Assembly: GCA_007693535.1 (NCBI GenBank)
Contig: REDK01000078.1
Location: forward strand, 1 to 64,000
DNA length: 64,000 nucleotides
Direction: 5' to 3'
From: Chromatiaceae bacterium
Lineage (GTDB): Bacteria; Pseudomonadota; Gammaproteobacteria; Chromatiales; Chromatiaceae
The notes below the pieces were generated by a model. It had not been told where the DNA came from, did no database searches, and saw only the letters and a list, made by a program, of their open reading frames with translations. Positions 8,688 to 16,966 of this stretch are shown here, piece by piece. The position numbers and the translations under genes were made by a program. The first letter of the stretch is position 1, and each line of letters begins with the position of its first letter.

Positions 8688-9605
8688 ATGACGCGCAAGA
8701 CCCAGCCTCTCCTCGTTCCGATCAGCCTCTCCGCGCTGACCTTCGCCATCGGGCTCGGCACCGGCAGCCTGCTGGCATCCCATCCGTCCGACGGGCCGGC
8801 CGGGGCCGCAACGGCCCCTGACCCATCCCGCGATCCGCCCGCGACCGCGACACCGGCCGCGGGCACGGCGGCGCTGGTTGGCGCAGCGCAACCGACGGCG
8901 TCGTCCGCGACCGACCCGGCAACCACCGCCAACCCGGACCCCGAGTTACTTGCGCGGGTCGAGCATCTCAGTGAGGGCTGGGGCCGGATGGAGGCAGAAC
9001 TGGCGGAGTTGCGGGCCCGGCTGGCGGTGCTGGAACGCCGCCCGTCACCGGTGGAGACGGCTGCCAGCGAGGCCGAACGCCGGCGCGCCCTGCGCCCGCG
9101 CACGCCGGAGCAGCAGCGCGACGCCCTGCTGCGCGCCGGGGTGCGCCTGCAGCAGGCCGAAGACATCCTCTGGCGGCGCTCCCAACTGGCGCTGGAGCGG
9201 CTGGAGCTACGCGACCAAGCCATCCGTGAAGGCTGGATCGGCAGCGAGCAGTTTCGCGAGGAGATGCGCCGGATCAGCGGCCAGCAGGTCTCCCTGCGCG
9301 ACGAACTCGACCCAAACATCTACGACCGCTACCTGTTCGAGACCGGTCAGGACAACCGGGTGCGCATCGACTCGGTCATCGCTGGCTCGCTGGGCGAGGA
9401 CATTGGTCTGATGCCCGGTGACCTGGTCGAGGCCTATAACGAACAGCCCATCTTCGATCCCGGCGAACTACGCACCGCCACCACGGTCGGCGAGCGGGGG
9501 GAACTGGTGCCGGTGCGCATTCGCCGCAACAACCAGCCGCTGGAACTCTGGCTGCCGCGTGGCCCGATCGGCATCCGGCTGGACACGGACCGTATCGCAC
9601 CCTGA
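8688..9605 (+). CDS. PDZ-domain protein, exported or membrane-anchored
   Basis: A 305-aa protein that starts with a hydrophobic anchor or signal segment (LLVPISLSALTFAIGLGTGSLLA), then a long Ala/Pro/Thr-rich linker (residues 30-85), a charged coiled-coil-like region (about 90-190, rich in ERR, EQQ and LERLEL) and a C-terminal PDZ domain. The PDZ part reads SVIAGSLGEDIGLMPGDLVEAYNEQPI, a typical carboxylate-loop and ligand groove, and ends near LPRGPIGIRLD. There is no protease domain, so it is likely a periplasmic adaptor or scaffold. ATG 8688 is chosen as the first start that gives the hydrophobic N-terminus. Confidence 0.75.
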   Translation: MTRKTQPLLVPISLSALTFAIGLGTGSLLASHPSDGPAGAATAPDPSRDPPATATPAAGTAALVGAAQPTASSATDPATTANPDPELLARVEHLSEGWGRMEAELAELRARLAVLERRPSPVETAASEAERRRALRPRTPEQQRDALLRAGVRLQQAEDILWRRSQLALERLELRDQAIREGWIGSEQFREEMRRISGQQVSLRDELDPNIYDRYLFETGQDNRVRIDSVIAGSLGEDIGLMPGDLVEAYNEQPIFDPGELRTATTVGERGELVPVRIRRNNQPLELWLPRGPIGIRLDTDRIAP

Positions 9606-9658
9606 TGTTCCCGTTGCTTCCATCCCCGCAGCTCGCTGTGCTGCGGGACAGGACTGGC

Positions 9659-11101
9659 TCAATCCCACTGCAGGGCGCCGCCAGTCTGATACTCGGTGAC
9701 GCGGGTCTCGAAGAAGTTCTTCTCCTTCTTGAGGTCGAGCACCTCCGACATCCAGGGGAAGGGATTGACAGCGCCCGGGTATTGCTCCGGCAGGCCGATC
9801 TGGGCACAGCGGCGGTTGGCGATGAACTGCAGATACTCGGCGAACATCGGCGCATTCAGGCCCAGGACACCGCGCGGCATGGTGTCCTCCGCATAAGCGG
9901 TCTCCAGCGCCACCGCCTCGCGGATCATCGCGACGAGTTCCTGCCGGAACGCCGTGGTCCACAGGTGCGGATTCTCGATCTTGATCTGATTGATGACGTC
10001 GATGCCAAAGTTCATGTGCATCGACTCGTCGCGCAGGATGTACTGGAACTGCTCGGCGGTGCCGGTCATCTTGTTGCGCCGCCCCATGCTGAGCACCTGC
10101 ACGAAGCCAACGTAGAAGAAGATGCCCTCGAAGACGAGATAAAAGGCGATCAGCTCGCGCAGCAGTTTTTGATCGTTCTTAGGGGTGCCGGTGTGAAAAT
10201 GGGGATCGGCCAGATACTGGGTGAATGGCAGCGCCCATTCGGCCTTGCGCGCCACTGCCGGGACCTCTCGATACATGTTGAAGATCTCGCCCTCGTCCAG
10301 CCCCAGGCTTTCCACGACATACTGGTAGGCATGGGTGTGCAGGGCCTCCTCGAAGGCCTGCCGCAGCAGATACTGCCGACACTCGGGGTTGCTGATGTGG
10401 CGATAGACCGCGAGCACCAGGTTATTGGCTACTAGTGAATCGGCAGTGGCAAAGAACCCAAGGTTGCGCTTGATGATGGTGCGCTCGTCCTCGGTCAGGC
10501 CCTGAGGATCTTTCCATAACGCGATGTCCGCGTTCATGTTGACCTCCTGGGGCATCCAGTGATTGGCGCAGGCGTCGAGGTATTTCTGCCAGGCCCAGTC
10601 GTATTTGAACGGCACCAGTTGGTTGAGGTCGGCACGGCAGTTGATGATGCGCTTGTCGTCCACCCGCACGCGCCCGGCCCCCATCTCCAGGGTTTCCAGC
10701 CCAGTGGCGCCGCCAGCGCCGCCGGCAGTTGCCGCCGGCGCGCTCGCGCGCAGGGTCGGTTCGGCATCGAGATCATCGAGCAGGGCCGGCTGAACCGGCA
10801 GCGGGTTGGGGTTCACCACCGGCGCCGCCCCGGCGGTGGCCATCAGCGCGGCATTGGCAACCAGCCCCTGCCCGGGGCGGGGCGCGCCCGCGGCACTCAT
10901 CGGGCCGCGCGCAGAAGCAGTCGCGCCGGCCGGAGCACCCTGCGTGCATGGTGCCGACGCCGGATCCGCTGTGGCGGTGCGCTGCGCGGGTGCTGCCAGG
11001 ATCGAATCCGAGTCCAGACCCGCAGCGGCATCCGGGCCCGGCGCGGGGATCACGGCCGAACGCGGGCGGGCGGCAGCAAGGGGGTCATCCCAGTTCAGCA
11101 T
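9659..11101 (-). CDS. nrdB: Ribonucleoside-diphosphate reductase subunit beta
   Basis: The radical-harbouring R2 subunit of aerobic class I ribonucleotide reductase, 480 aa. Diiron ligands and the radical site are recognisable: the aspartate in FFATADSLV, the [12 protein letters not shown] helix (Glu, His and a tyrosine at the radical position, not the phenylalanine of class Ic), and the second helix pair [13 protein letters not shown] / [11 protein letters not shown]. The C-terminus ([18 protein letters not shown]) holds the R1-binding tail. The first about 130 residues are an Ala/Pro-rich extension with no ATP-cone motif, longer than in E. coli NrdB. ATG 11101 is preceded by GGAGA. nrdA lies 2.2 kb away on the same strand, separated by a convergent ferredoxin and two other genes, so nrdB has its own promoter region. 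Confidence 0.95.
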   Translation of the reverse strand: MLNWDDPLAAARPRSAVIPAPGPDAAAGLDSDSILAAPAQRTATADPASAPCTQGAPAGATASARGPMSAAGAPRPGQGLVANAALMATAGAAPVVNPNPLPVQPALLDDLDAEPTLRASAPAATAGGAGGATGLETLEMGAGRVRVDDKRIINCRADLNQLVPFKYDWAWQKYLDACANHWMPQEVNMNADIALWKDPQGLTEDERTIIKRNLGFFATADSLVANNLVLAVYRHISNPECRQYLLRQAFEEALHTHAYQYVVESLGLDEGEIFNMYREVPAVARKAEWALPFTQYLADPHFHTGTPKNDQKLLRELIAFYLVFEGIFFYVGFVQVLSMGRRNKMTGTAEQFQYILRDESMHMNFGIDVINQIKIENPHLWTTAFRQELVAMIREAVALETAYAEDTMPRGVLGLNAPMFAEYLQFIANRRCAQIGLPEQYPGAVNPFPWMSEVLDLKKEKNFFETRVTEYQTGGALQWD

Positions 11102-11112
11102 CTCGTCTCTCC

Positions 11113-11148
11113 GGTGTTGTGGTTTCCGCGGGTGTTGTGGTTGCCGCG
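11113..11148. repeat. 18-bp tandem duplication in the nrdB leader
   Basis: GGTGTTGTGGTTTCCGCG (11113-11130) is followed directly by a copy with one mismatch (11131-11148). It lies 12 bp upstream of the nrdB start, covering the region before its ribosome-binding site. The duplication may alter leader structure or promoter spacing. The shared ACCACAACA core on the minus strand resembles half of an NrdR box but is not palindromic. Confidence 0.7.
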
Positions 11149-11242
11149 GGTCATAGCGGTTCGGCAGGCACTGCGGGCTACAATGCGGACCCTTGGCCGT
11201 TGCGCCCCGCCCGTTCAGTACGCATCTCAGAACGCATCGCTT

Positions 11243-11509
11243 ATGATCAAGAAACTCGACGTCGACCAACCCTCCTGCATCGGCTGCGGCACCTGCTGGG
11301 TGTCTAATCCGACGCTGTTTCGGGAGGATCGCCCGAACGGTGAACTGAAGGCCGCGGCCACCGGGCAGATCATCGATGACGCTGCCCGTCTGCGACTGAT
11401 TGCCGAGGGTTGTCCGACCCTGTCGATCTACCTGATCGACGAGGCCGAGCAGATCATCTATCCCACTGCCGAGCAGCGCGCCGCCCGCGATCAGGCCGCC
11501 GAATGGTGA
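11243..11509 (+). CDS. 4Fe-4S single-cluster ferredoxin
   Basis: An 88-aa protein with CIGCGTC near the N-terminus (first three cluster ligands) and a fourth cysteine in [10 protein letters not shown] about 45 residues later. This is the arrangement of single 4Fe-4S (Thermotoga-type) ferredoxins. ATG 11243 is the first start that keeps the [17 protein letters not shown]-terminus; its ribosome-binding site is weak. The gene diverges from nrdB with 141 bp between starts. E. coli pairs nrdB with the 2Fe-2S ferredoxin YfaE, which maintains the NrdB cofactor; this protein is a candidate analogue, but that role is inferred only from position. Confidence 0.85.
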   Translation: MIKKLDVDQPSCIGCGTCWVSNPTLFREDRPNGELKAAATGQIIDDAARLRLIAEGCPTLSIYLIDEAEQIIYPTAEQRAARDQAAEW

Positions 11510-11605
11510 GTCGATCCGGGTCGTCAGGGCTCATCGCGGCCTGGCTGCTCCATCCTGATTGACCCTGGCGGCCTGCTCAGCACCGTCGGCGGCAGGCTGG
11601 CCGGT

Positions 11606-12703
11606 TCAGGGCAGCACGAATTCTTCTGGATCAGCCGCTGTCGGTTGGGTCTGCGCTGCCTCCCCGGGTCCAGTCTTCCCACGGGTCTCCCCGCGGGCGC
11701 CGCGGACATTCCCCGGGGCATCCGCGGGCGGATGCTCCCGATCGTCTCGAACATGCGGTGGCGGAGGTGCATCAGGTGCTGTCGTCGACCCTACGGGCTC
11801 CGCCCCATTCGTCGCTGCTGATCCGGCTGCTGGTTCTCGTTCTGGTTCCGGTTCTGGTCGGGGACCGGGCGCAGCGACGGCTGCCGGCTCCGGTTGCGGC
11901 TCCTGTTCCGGTTCGGAATCCGGCACGGGTTCCTGCGGCGGAAACAGTTCCGGGTTCAGGATCTCGGCCAATTGTGCATAAGGGATCAGCACCTGATGAA
12001 AGCCGATGGCGAAGGGGCCGATCTGATATTGCTCGAACGTGACCTGCAGCCCTTCGGCAAGTGGCAGTAGTACCCGATAGTTGTCTGCCACCGGCGCGGT
12101 CCCTTCGCGCAGCCACGCGTCGTCTTCGGAGAAGGCGACGCGCCCGGTCAGGTCGGAGAAACACGCCTCCGCCAGGGCCGTCACCCAATCTGCGTCCGCT
12201 CGAAACAGCTGGGCCGGCGGCACGCGTTCTCCAGTGGCTTTCGAAAACACCAGTGGAACATGGGCGGTCCCGCCGTGGGCACCGCCGCTGTAGTGATAAA
12301 AGGATAGCCCGACCGACCAGAATCGCTCGCTGGTATAAACCGGATCGTATTGGATCTGCAGTTGCCAGGGCGCCCCCTCGTGATCTCCCTCGGAGGTGAC
12401 GAACTCTCGATAGTCGCGCCGAAATCCGCCCAAGATATCGTCGATATGAGCAGCGATCGCCGCATTGGCCTCCTGTACCGCTGGTTCATTGCCCGGCAAC
12501 CGCGGGTAGACCACGTCGATCTTGAGCGTCGGACGGGTCTCACTCATCCGCACTTCACGCCCATCCTTACTGATTACCTGAGTCAATCCGGCACGCGCAT
12601 CCGTGACCAGCGCCGCGTCCGGAATCTCGGCGATCACTGGTAGCGCGATGGTCAGCAGGACCAGCATCAGCGCGGTTGTTAACGGGTGCGATTGCATCGG
12701 CAT
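11606..12703 (-). CDS. DUF3298/DUF4163 (RsiV-like) secreted protein
   Basis: A 365-aa protein with a signal peptide (TALMLVLLTIALPVIA, cleavage near residue 26). Residues about 50-150 resemble DUF4163 and residues about 150-255 the DUF3298 domain, with SFYHYSGGAHGGTAHVPL and the closing GPFAIGFHQVLIPYAQL. These domains occur in RsiV-type anti-sigma factors and in PdaC-like peptidoglycan enzymes, where they can bind lysozyme or sugars; no catalytic domain is visible here. The last about 100 residues are a Pro/Glu/Ala-rich disordered tail (EPEQEPQPEPA). It lies 63 bp downstream of the PsiE-like gene and may end the nrdA transcript. Confidence 0.8.
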   Translation of the reverse strand: MPMQSHPLTTALMLVLLTIALPVIAEIPDAALVTDARAGLTQVISKDGREVRMSETRPTLKIDVVYPRLPGNEPAVQEANAAIAAHIDDILGGFRRDYREFVTSEGDHEGAPWQLQIQYDPVYTSERFWSVGLSFYHYSGGAHGGTAHVPLVFSKATGERVPPAQLFRADADWVTALAEACFSDLTGRVAFSEDDAWLREGTAPVADNYRVLLPLAEGLQVTFEQYQIGPFAIGFHQVLIPYAQLAEILNPELFPPQEPVPDSEPEQEPQPEPAAVAAPGPRPEPEPEREPAAGSAATNGAEPVGSTTAPDAPPPPHVRDDREHPPADAPGNVRGARGETRGKTGPGEAAQTQPTAADPEEFVLP

Positions 12704-12766
12704 AGACCTTTATTACTGGCTTAGATCGATCGGGCTTAGGCCGGGATGACAGCGATACCGTTAGAC

Positions 12767-13357
12767 TCAGGACAAGTCGCGGTCGCTGCGGCTGGCATGG
12801 TCGCGCGGTGATGCCCGCCGCGGCACCGCGCCACGTGCGCGTGATGCGGGCGGGGCATCCGGCGGGTTGTGCATGTCAATGGCTCCACGCTGGGCCGGCC
12901 CGGTGCGCAGATCAGCCATCGCGACCAGCCAGTAGGCGAGCCCCAGCCCCAGCAACAACGCACCCATGCCGATCAGTTCACCTTGGGCGTAGTCGTCCAT
13001 CACGATGATCTTGCGCGCCACCGCCATCATGGCAGTGGCCAGCACCAGCTTCAGCGGGAAGACGTCGGTGCGGATATAGAGGGTGATATTGGCGAAGATC
13101 TCGTAGGCGATCAGCACCGCGAGGAAGGCGCCGAAGGTCTGGACGATGTTTGGGATGATGAACCATGGTTCCGATACCAGGTGCTTGTACACCGTCATGA
13201 CGACGCTGGCGACCCCCTCAAGGATTACCACAACCATGGTGATGGCCAGCGCATAGGCAGCCATCCGCAGGATCCAGTGCAGCAGCCGTAGGAGCCGGTC
13301 CGGCCCCCGCATCGGCAATTCTTCATGGCCCATATCGGAACTCACTACCACCCCCAC
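12767..13357 (-). CDS. PsiE-family (phosphate-starvation-inducible) membrane protein
   Basis: About 196 aa with four hydrophobic segments. MAAYALAITMVVVILEGVASVV, the AFLAVLIAYEIFANITLYI block and ATAMMAVARKIIVMD are the conserved core of the PsiE family, whose function is unknown. The C-terminal 40 residues are basic and variable. The start is uncertain: GTG 13357 lies three bases after the nrdA stop, and ATG 13333 (MGHEELPMRG) is also plausible. Either way translation is probably coupled to nrdA, an unusual association. Confidence 0.85.
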   Translation of the reverse strand: MGVVVSSDMGHEELPMRGPDRLLRLLHWILRMAAYALAITMVVVILEGVASVVMTVYKHLVSEPWFIIPNIVQTFGAFLAVLIAYEIFANITLYIRTDVFPLKLVLATAMMAVARKIIVMDDYAQGELIGMGALLLGLGLAYWLVAMADLRTGPAQRGAIDMHNPPDAPPASRARGAVPRRASPRDHASRSDRDLS

Positions 13358-13360
13358 CCG

Positions 13361-16321
13361 CTACTGGCAACTCTCGCAGCCGGGATCTAGCAGGGAGCAG
13401 GCCGCCGCCGGCTCGGCAGTCTGCAGGGCGTCACCGTTGGTACGGCCCCGTCCACCGCCATAATCGCCCCCCACCGCAGCGAGCCGGTTGGCCCGGCTGG
13501 CATCGGCCATGGTGGACTTCTCGACGTGGGTCGCCCCTTGGGAGCGCAGATAGTAACTCGTCTTCAGCCCCCGCACCCAGGCCAACTTGTAAAGGTTGTC
13601 GAGCTTGCGGCCGTTGGGTTCGCGCAGATAGAGGTTGAGGCTCTGTGCCTGATCCAGCCATTTCTGCCGGCGGCTGCCGGCCTCCACCAGCCAGCGCGGA
13701 TCGATCTCGAAGGCAGTGGCATACAGGGCTTTGAGTTCGTCGGGGATGCGGTCGATCTGCTGCACCGAGCCGTCGTAGTACTTGAGATCGTTGACCATCA
13801 CTGTGTCCCACAGCCCCTGCTCCTTGAGGTCGGCCACAAGATAGGGATTGACCACCGTGAACTCTCCGGAGAGGTTGGATTTCACGAACAGGTTCTGATA
13901 GGTCGGCTCGATGGACTGACCGACGCCGACGATATTGCTGATGGTGGCAGTGGGCGCAATCGCCATGCAGTTGCTATTGCGCATGCCGACGGTCTGTACT
14001 CGCTCGCGTAGTCCCTGCCAGTCGAGGGTAGTACTAGTGTCCATCTGCAAATATCCATCGCGACCAGCAGCCAGCAGGGCAATGCTGTCGATCGGCAGGA
14101 TGCCGCGGCTCCACAGGCTGCCGTCGAAGCTGGGATAGCGCCCGCGCTCCTCGGCCAACTCGCTGCTGGTCTGGATCGTATAGTAGCTCAGCACCTCCAT
14201 GCTGTGATCGGCGAAGGCCACCGCGTCCTGACTGGCATAGGGCAGGCGCAACTGGTAAAGGGCATCCTGAAAGCCCATGATCCCGAGTCCGACCGGGCGG
14301 TGCCGTAGGTTCGACTTGCGTGCTTGGGGAACATTGTAGAAGTTGTAGTCGATGACATTGTCGAGCATGCGCATCGCGGTGCGCACGGTCCGCTGCAACT
14401 TGGCGGTATCCAGCCCGCGATCGCCAACATGATTGGCAAGATTGACCGATCCCAGATTACAGACCGCGATCTCTTGGTCATTGGTATGTAGGGTGATCTC
14501 GGTGCACAGGTTGCTACTATGTACGACACCGACGTGCTGATTGGTATAGCGCAGGTTGCAAGGGTCCTTGAAGGTGATCCAAGGGTGGCCGGTCTCGAAT
14601 AGCATCGCCAGCATGCGCCGCCACAGATCGACCGCCTTGACCTGCTTGCTCACCTGTAATTCACCACGCGCCGCGCGTGCCTCATAGGCGACATAGGCCT
14701 GCTCGAAGGCCTGTCCAGTCAAATCGTGCAGGTCCGGGGTCTCGTCCGGGGAGAACAGGGTCCAGTCGCCTTCCTCGGCCACCCGCTTCATGAACAGGTC
14801 CGGCACCCAGTTGGCGGTGTTCATATCGTGGGTGCGGCGGCGATCATCACCGGTGTTCTTGCGTAGATCGAGGAATTCCTCAATATCGATGTGCCAGGTC
14901 TCGAGATAGGCACACACTGCGCCACGCCGCTTGCCCCCCTGGTTGACCGCCACCGCGGTGTCGTTGGCGACCTTCAGGAACGGCACCACGCCCTGGCTGC
15001 GGCCGTTGGTGCCCTTGATATGAGCACCCATGCCGCGCACCCGGGTCCAGTCGTTGCCGAGGCCGCCGGCAAACTTGCTGAGCAGGGCGTTGTCCTTGAC
15101 CGCGCTGTAGATTCCATCGAGATCGTCCGGCACCGTGGTCAGATAGCAGGAACTCAGTTGCGGACGCAGGGTGCCGGAATTGAACAGGGTCGGCGTGCTG
15201 CTCATAAAATCGAACGACGAGAGCAGCTCGTAGAATTCGATGGCCCGCTCCTCGCGGTCGATCTCGTTGATCGCCAGGCCCATCGCCACACGCATGAAGA
15301 AGGCCTGCGGCAGTTCCAACCGTATACCTGCGGCAGTATGGATGAAATAGCGGTCGTAGAGGGTCTGCAAACCGAGATAGGTGAATTGCAGGTCACGCTC
15401 AGCGTGCAGGGCCGCGCCCAGGCGGGCCAGATCGAAGCGGCTGAGTTGCGGATCGAGCAACTCCAGATCGACCCCGGTACGGACATAGGCAGCGAAGTAA
15501 TCGGCATAGCGCTCGACCAGGTCGGCCTGGGTCTCGACCCCGCTTGCCATGCCCAGCAATCCCAACGCCTCGCGCCGCAACAGGTCCAACAACAATCGCG
15601 CGGCGGCCTGGCTATAAGCAGGCTCGCGCTCGACCAGGGCGCGCGCTGCCATGACCAGTGCCTGGCCAACATCGGCCTCGTCGATCCCGTCGAAGAGGTT
15701 GCGCAGCGCATCGGCCAGGATGGCATCCGCGTCTACCCCCGTCAGGCCGCGCGCGGCCTCGTCCACCAGGCGGCGTAGGCGTTCGGTATCCAGCGGCCGG
15801 CTGCTTCCATCGGTCAGCCGCACTGTCAAAGGCTGCGCGAGTTGGGTTGGGTCGGCCTCGGCAGCTGCCGCCGCTCGCGCCGCGCGCTCGCGGGTGCGTG
15901 CCTCACGATATAGCACATAGTCGCGCGCAACCCGGTGTTCACCGGCACGCATCAGGGCCAGTTCCACTTGGTCCTGAATGTCCTCGATATGGACGGTACC
16001 CCCGCCCGGCAGCCGCCGGGTCAGGGCCGCGACCACCTGATCGGCGAGTTCTTCGACGCGCTCATGGACACGGCTGGAGGCCGCTGCCTGGCCCCCCTCG
16101 ACGGCCAGGAACGCCTTGGTCATCGCCACTTTGATCTTATTCGGATCGAAATGGGTCACCTTGCCGTTGCGGCGGATCACCTGCACCCGCCCCGGCTGCC
16201 GAGCGGCGATCTCGGGGCTGGGGGTGGTTGCCTCGGCCGCCGTTGGCGCCGGCGACGGCGTGGCGATGGCATCCTGAGGGTTTGCAAACGAGGCGTCGGC
16301 GCGGGCGTTGGCAGCGGCCAT
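13361..16321 (-). CDS. nrdA: Ribonucleoside-diphosphate reductase subunit alpha
   Basis: The catalytic R1 subunit (986 aa), which reduces ribonucleoside diphosphates to deoxyribonucleotides with NrdB. Two ATP-cone regions precede the barrel: VIRRNGKVTHFDPNKIKVAM (about residues 50-140) and a more divergent one around RLTDGSSRPLDTERLRRLV. Catalytic-site signatures include LSSCYL, NLCTEITLHTNDQEIAVCNLGSVNLA (the Asn, Cys and Glu of the active site plus the partner Cys) and NCMAIAPTATISNI. The C-terminus DPGCESCQ carries the redox-active cysteine pair that passes electrons from thioredoxin. ATG 16321 has GGAG at the right spacing; residues upstream in the track ORF overlap the promoter. Doubled ATP-cones suggest dATP feedback with altered oligomerisation. 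Two NrdR boxes lie upstream. Confidence 0.96.
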   Translation of the reverse strand: MAAANARADASFANPQDAIATPSPAPTAAEATTPSPEIAARQPGRVQVIRRNGKVTHFDPNKIKVAMTKAFLAVEGGQAAASSRVHERVEELADQVVAALTRRLPGGGTVHIEDIQDQVELALMRAGEHRVARDYVLYREARTRERAARAAAAAEADPTQLAQPLTVRLTDGSSRPLDTERLRRLVDEAARGLTGVDADAILADALRNLFDGIDEADVGQALVMAARALVEREPAYSQAAARLLLDLLRREALGLLGMASGVETQADLVERYADYFAAYVRTGVDLELLDPQLSRFDLARLGAALHAERDLQFTYLGLQTLYDRYFIHTAAGIRLELPQAFFMRVAMGLAINEIDREERAIEFYELLSSFDFMSSTPTLFNSGTLRPQLSSCYLTTVPDDLDGIYSAVKDNALLSKFAGGLGNDWTRVRGMGAHIKGTNGRSQGVVPFLKVANDTAVAVNQGGKRRGAVCAYLETWHIDIEEFLDLRKNTGDDRRRTHDMNTANWVPDLFMKRVAEEGDWTLFSPDETPDLHDLTGQAFEQAYVAYEARAARGELQVSKQVKAVDLWRRMLAMLFETGHPWITFKDPCNLRYTNQHVGVVHSSNLCTEITLHTNDQEIAVCNLGSVNLANHVGDRGLDTAKLQRTVRTAMRMLDNVIDYNFYNVPQARKSNLRHRPVGLGIMGFQDALYQLRLPYASQDAVAFADHSMEVLSYYTIQTSSELAEERGRYPSFDGSLWSRGILPIDSIALLAAGRDGYLQMDTSTTLDWQGLRERVQTVGMRNSNCMAIAPTATISNIVGVGQSIEPTYQNLFVKSNLSGEFTVVNPYLVADLKEQGLWDTVMVNDLKYYDGSVQQIDRIPDELKALYATAFEIDPRWLVEAGSRRQKWLDQAQSLNLYLREPNGRKLDNLYKLAWVRGLKTSYYLRSQGATHVEKSTMADASRANRLAAVGGDYGGGRGRTNGDALQTAEPAAACSLLDPGCESCQ

Positions 16322-16403
16322 AGGAGACTCCGGGGGTGAGGATCGAGGCCTACCGGCAAGGGCCGGGCAGCGGCCGATGTAGTGGGCGAGTCCGCCCTTG
16401 AGG

Positions 16404-16451
16404 ACACAATATATACGCCATTCAATCGGAGTCAACCACAACATATGGTTT
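16404..16451 (-). promoter_or_regulatory. Paired NrdR boxes upstream of nrdA
   Basis: Box 1, ACACAATATATACGCC (16404-16419), and box 2, CCACAACATATGGTTT (16436-16451), each match about 12 of 16 positions of the published NrdR consensus aCaCwAtATaTwGtgt. Their starts are exactly 32 bp apart, the three-helical-turn spacing typical of NrdR box pairs. They overlap the nrdA promoter -10 and the region just upstream of its -35, as expected for repression when dATP is plentiful. nrdR itself is not in the window. Confidence 0.75.
16408..16435 (-). promoter_or_regulatory. Sigma-70 promoter of nrdA
   Basis: Read on the minus strand: TTGACT (16435-16430), a 16-bp spacer, then TATATT (16413-16408). The start of transcription would fall near 16401, giving an 80-base leader before ATG 16321. 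The -10 lies inside NrdR box 1. This is a sequence-based prediction. Confidence 0.6.
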
Positions 16452-16679
16452 CCAGTCCCTGTCGCGCTCCCGATCGCGTTAGGCCTTCCCAAGGGCCGGA
16501 ATCCCTGTCCGCACCGCGTCATCGGTCAGATGGCCAGCCGAACAGGACCGGCCTCGTCGGTCAGGATCATCACTGCGGTGCAACCCGGGCAGCTATACTC
16601 TGCGCCTGATCGCGGTCAGCGCGTCCCGACCGGCGACGCACCCACCATCGCTGCCTTGGCGGGGCGGGCGCGCGGCCTT
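16452..16679. other. Intergenic, no gene recognised
   Basis: Upstream of the NrdR boxes and before repeat copy C. No ORF with a recognisable family. Confidence 0.4.
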
Positions 16680-16836
16680 GGGCGATTTTCGTCAACTTTC
16701 ATGCCATCCGACTGATCTTGATGCCCGCCTTGGCGTCGCACTGGCGGTCAGCGAGTTTGCGATGCGTCCGCCAGTCCGCCTTGAAGGCGAACGTCAATCC
16801 TGCCTGATCTGGCATGAAAATTTCCGGCGATCGCCT
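16680..16836 (-). repeat. Dispersed 157-bp intergenic repeat, copy C
   Basis: In minus orientation this copy aligns along its full length with copies at 31823 and 43000, sharing blocks such as GCCAGAT, TTGACGTTCGCCTTCAAGG, CTGACCGCCAGTGCGACGCC and GGCGGGCATCAAGA. The ends are imperfect inverted repeats (AGGCGAT...GAAA and GGGCGATTTTCGTC). It has no real ORF. It lies between nrdA and the cytochrome gene. Confidence 0.8.
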
Positions 16837-16922
16837 TCACGTTGTCCCTGTCAAACCGCAGGGCAGCCATTTCGAGACAGTGCCGGCGCTGGCGACGACC
16901 AGGCCGGAAACACTGCTAATGA

Positions 16923-16946
16923 CCCGGGCCGGCAAGCCGGCCCGGG
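16923..16946. promoter_or_regulatory. Perfect 11-bp inverted repeat before the cytochrome c gene
   Basis: CCCGGGCCGGC AA GCCGGCCCGGG, 20 bases upstream of the start codon of the cytochrome gene and just before its ribosome-binding site. It could be an RNA hairpin in the 5' leader or a protein-binding palindrome. No U-tract follows, so it is not a standard terminator. Confidence 0.6.
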
Positions 16947-16966
16947 CACTTCGTCTGGAGGAGACC

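Noticed and set aside
11113-11148. ACCACAACA repeats in the nrdB leader as NrdR boxes
   Set aside because: They match only half of box 2 at nrdA, lack palindromic symmetry and are 18 bp apart rather than 31-32; they are better explained as a tandem duplication.
10559-11242. Long ORF before the ferredoxin on the plus strand
   Set aside because: It is the antisense shadow of the nrdB N-terminus; only the part from ATG 11243 has a protein-family match.
14891-15778. 295-aa ORF antisense to nrdA
   Set aside because: A shadow frame within a clear nrdA; composition and lack of motif argue against a gene.
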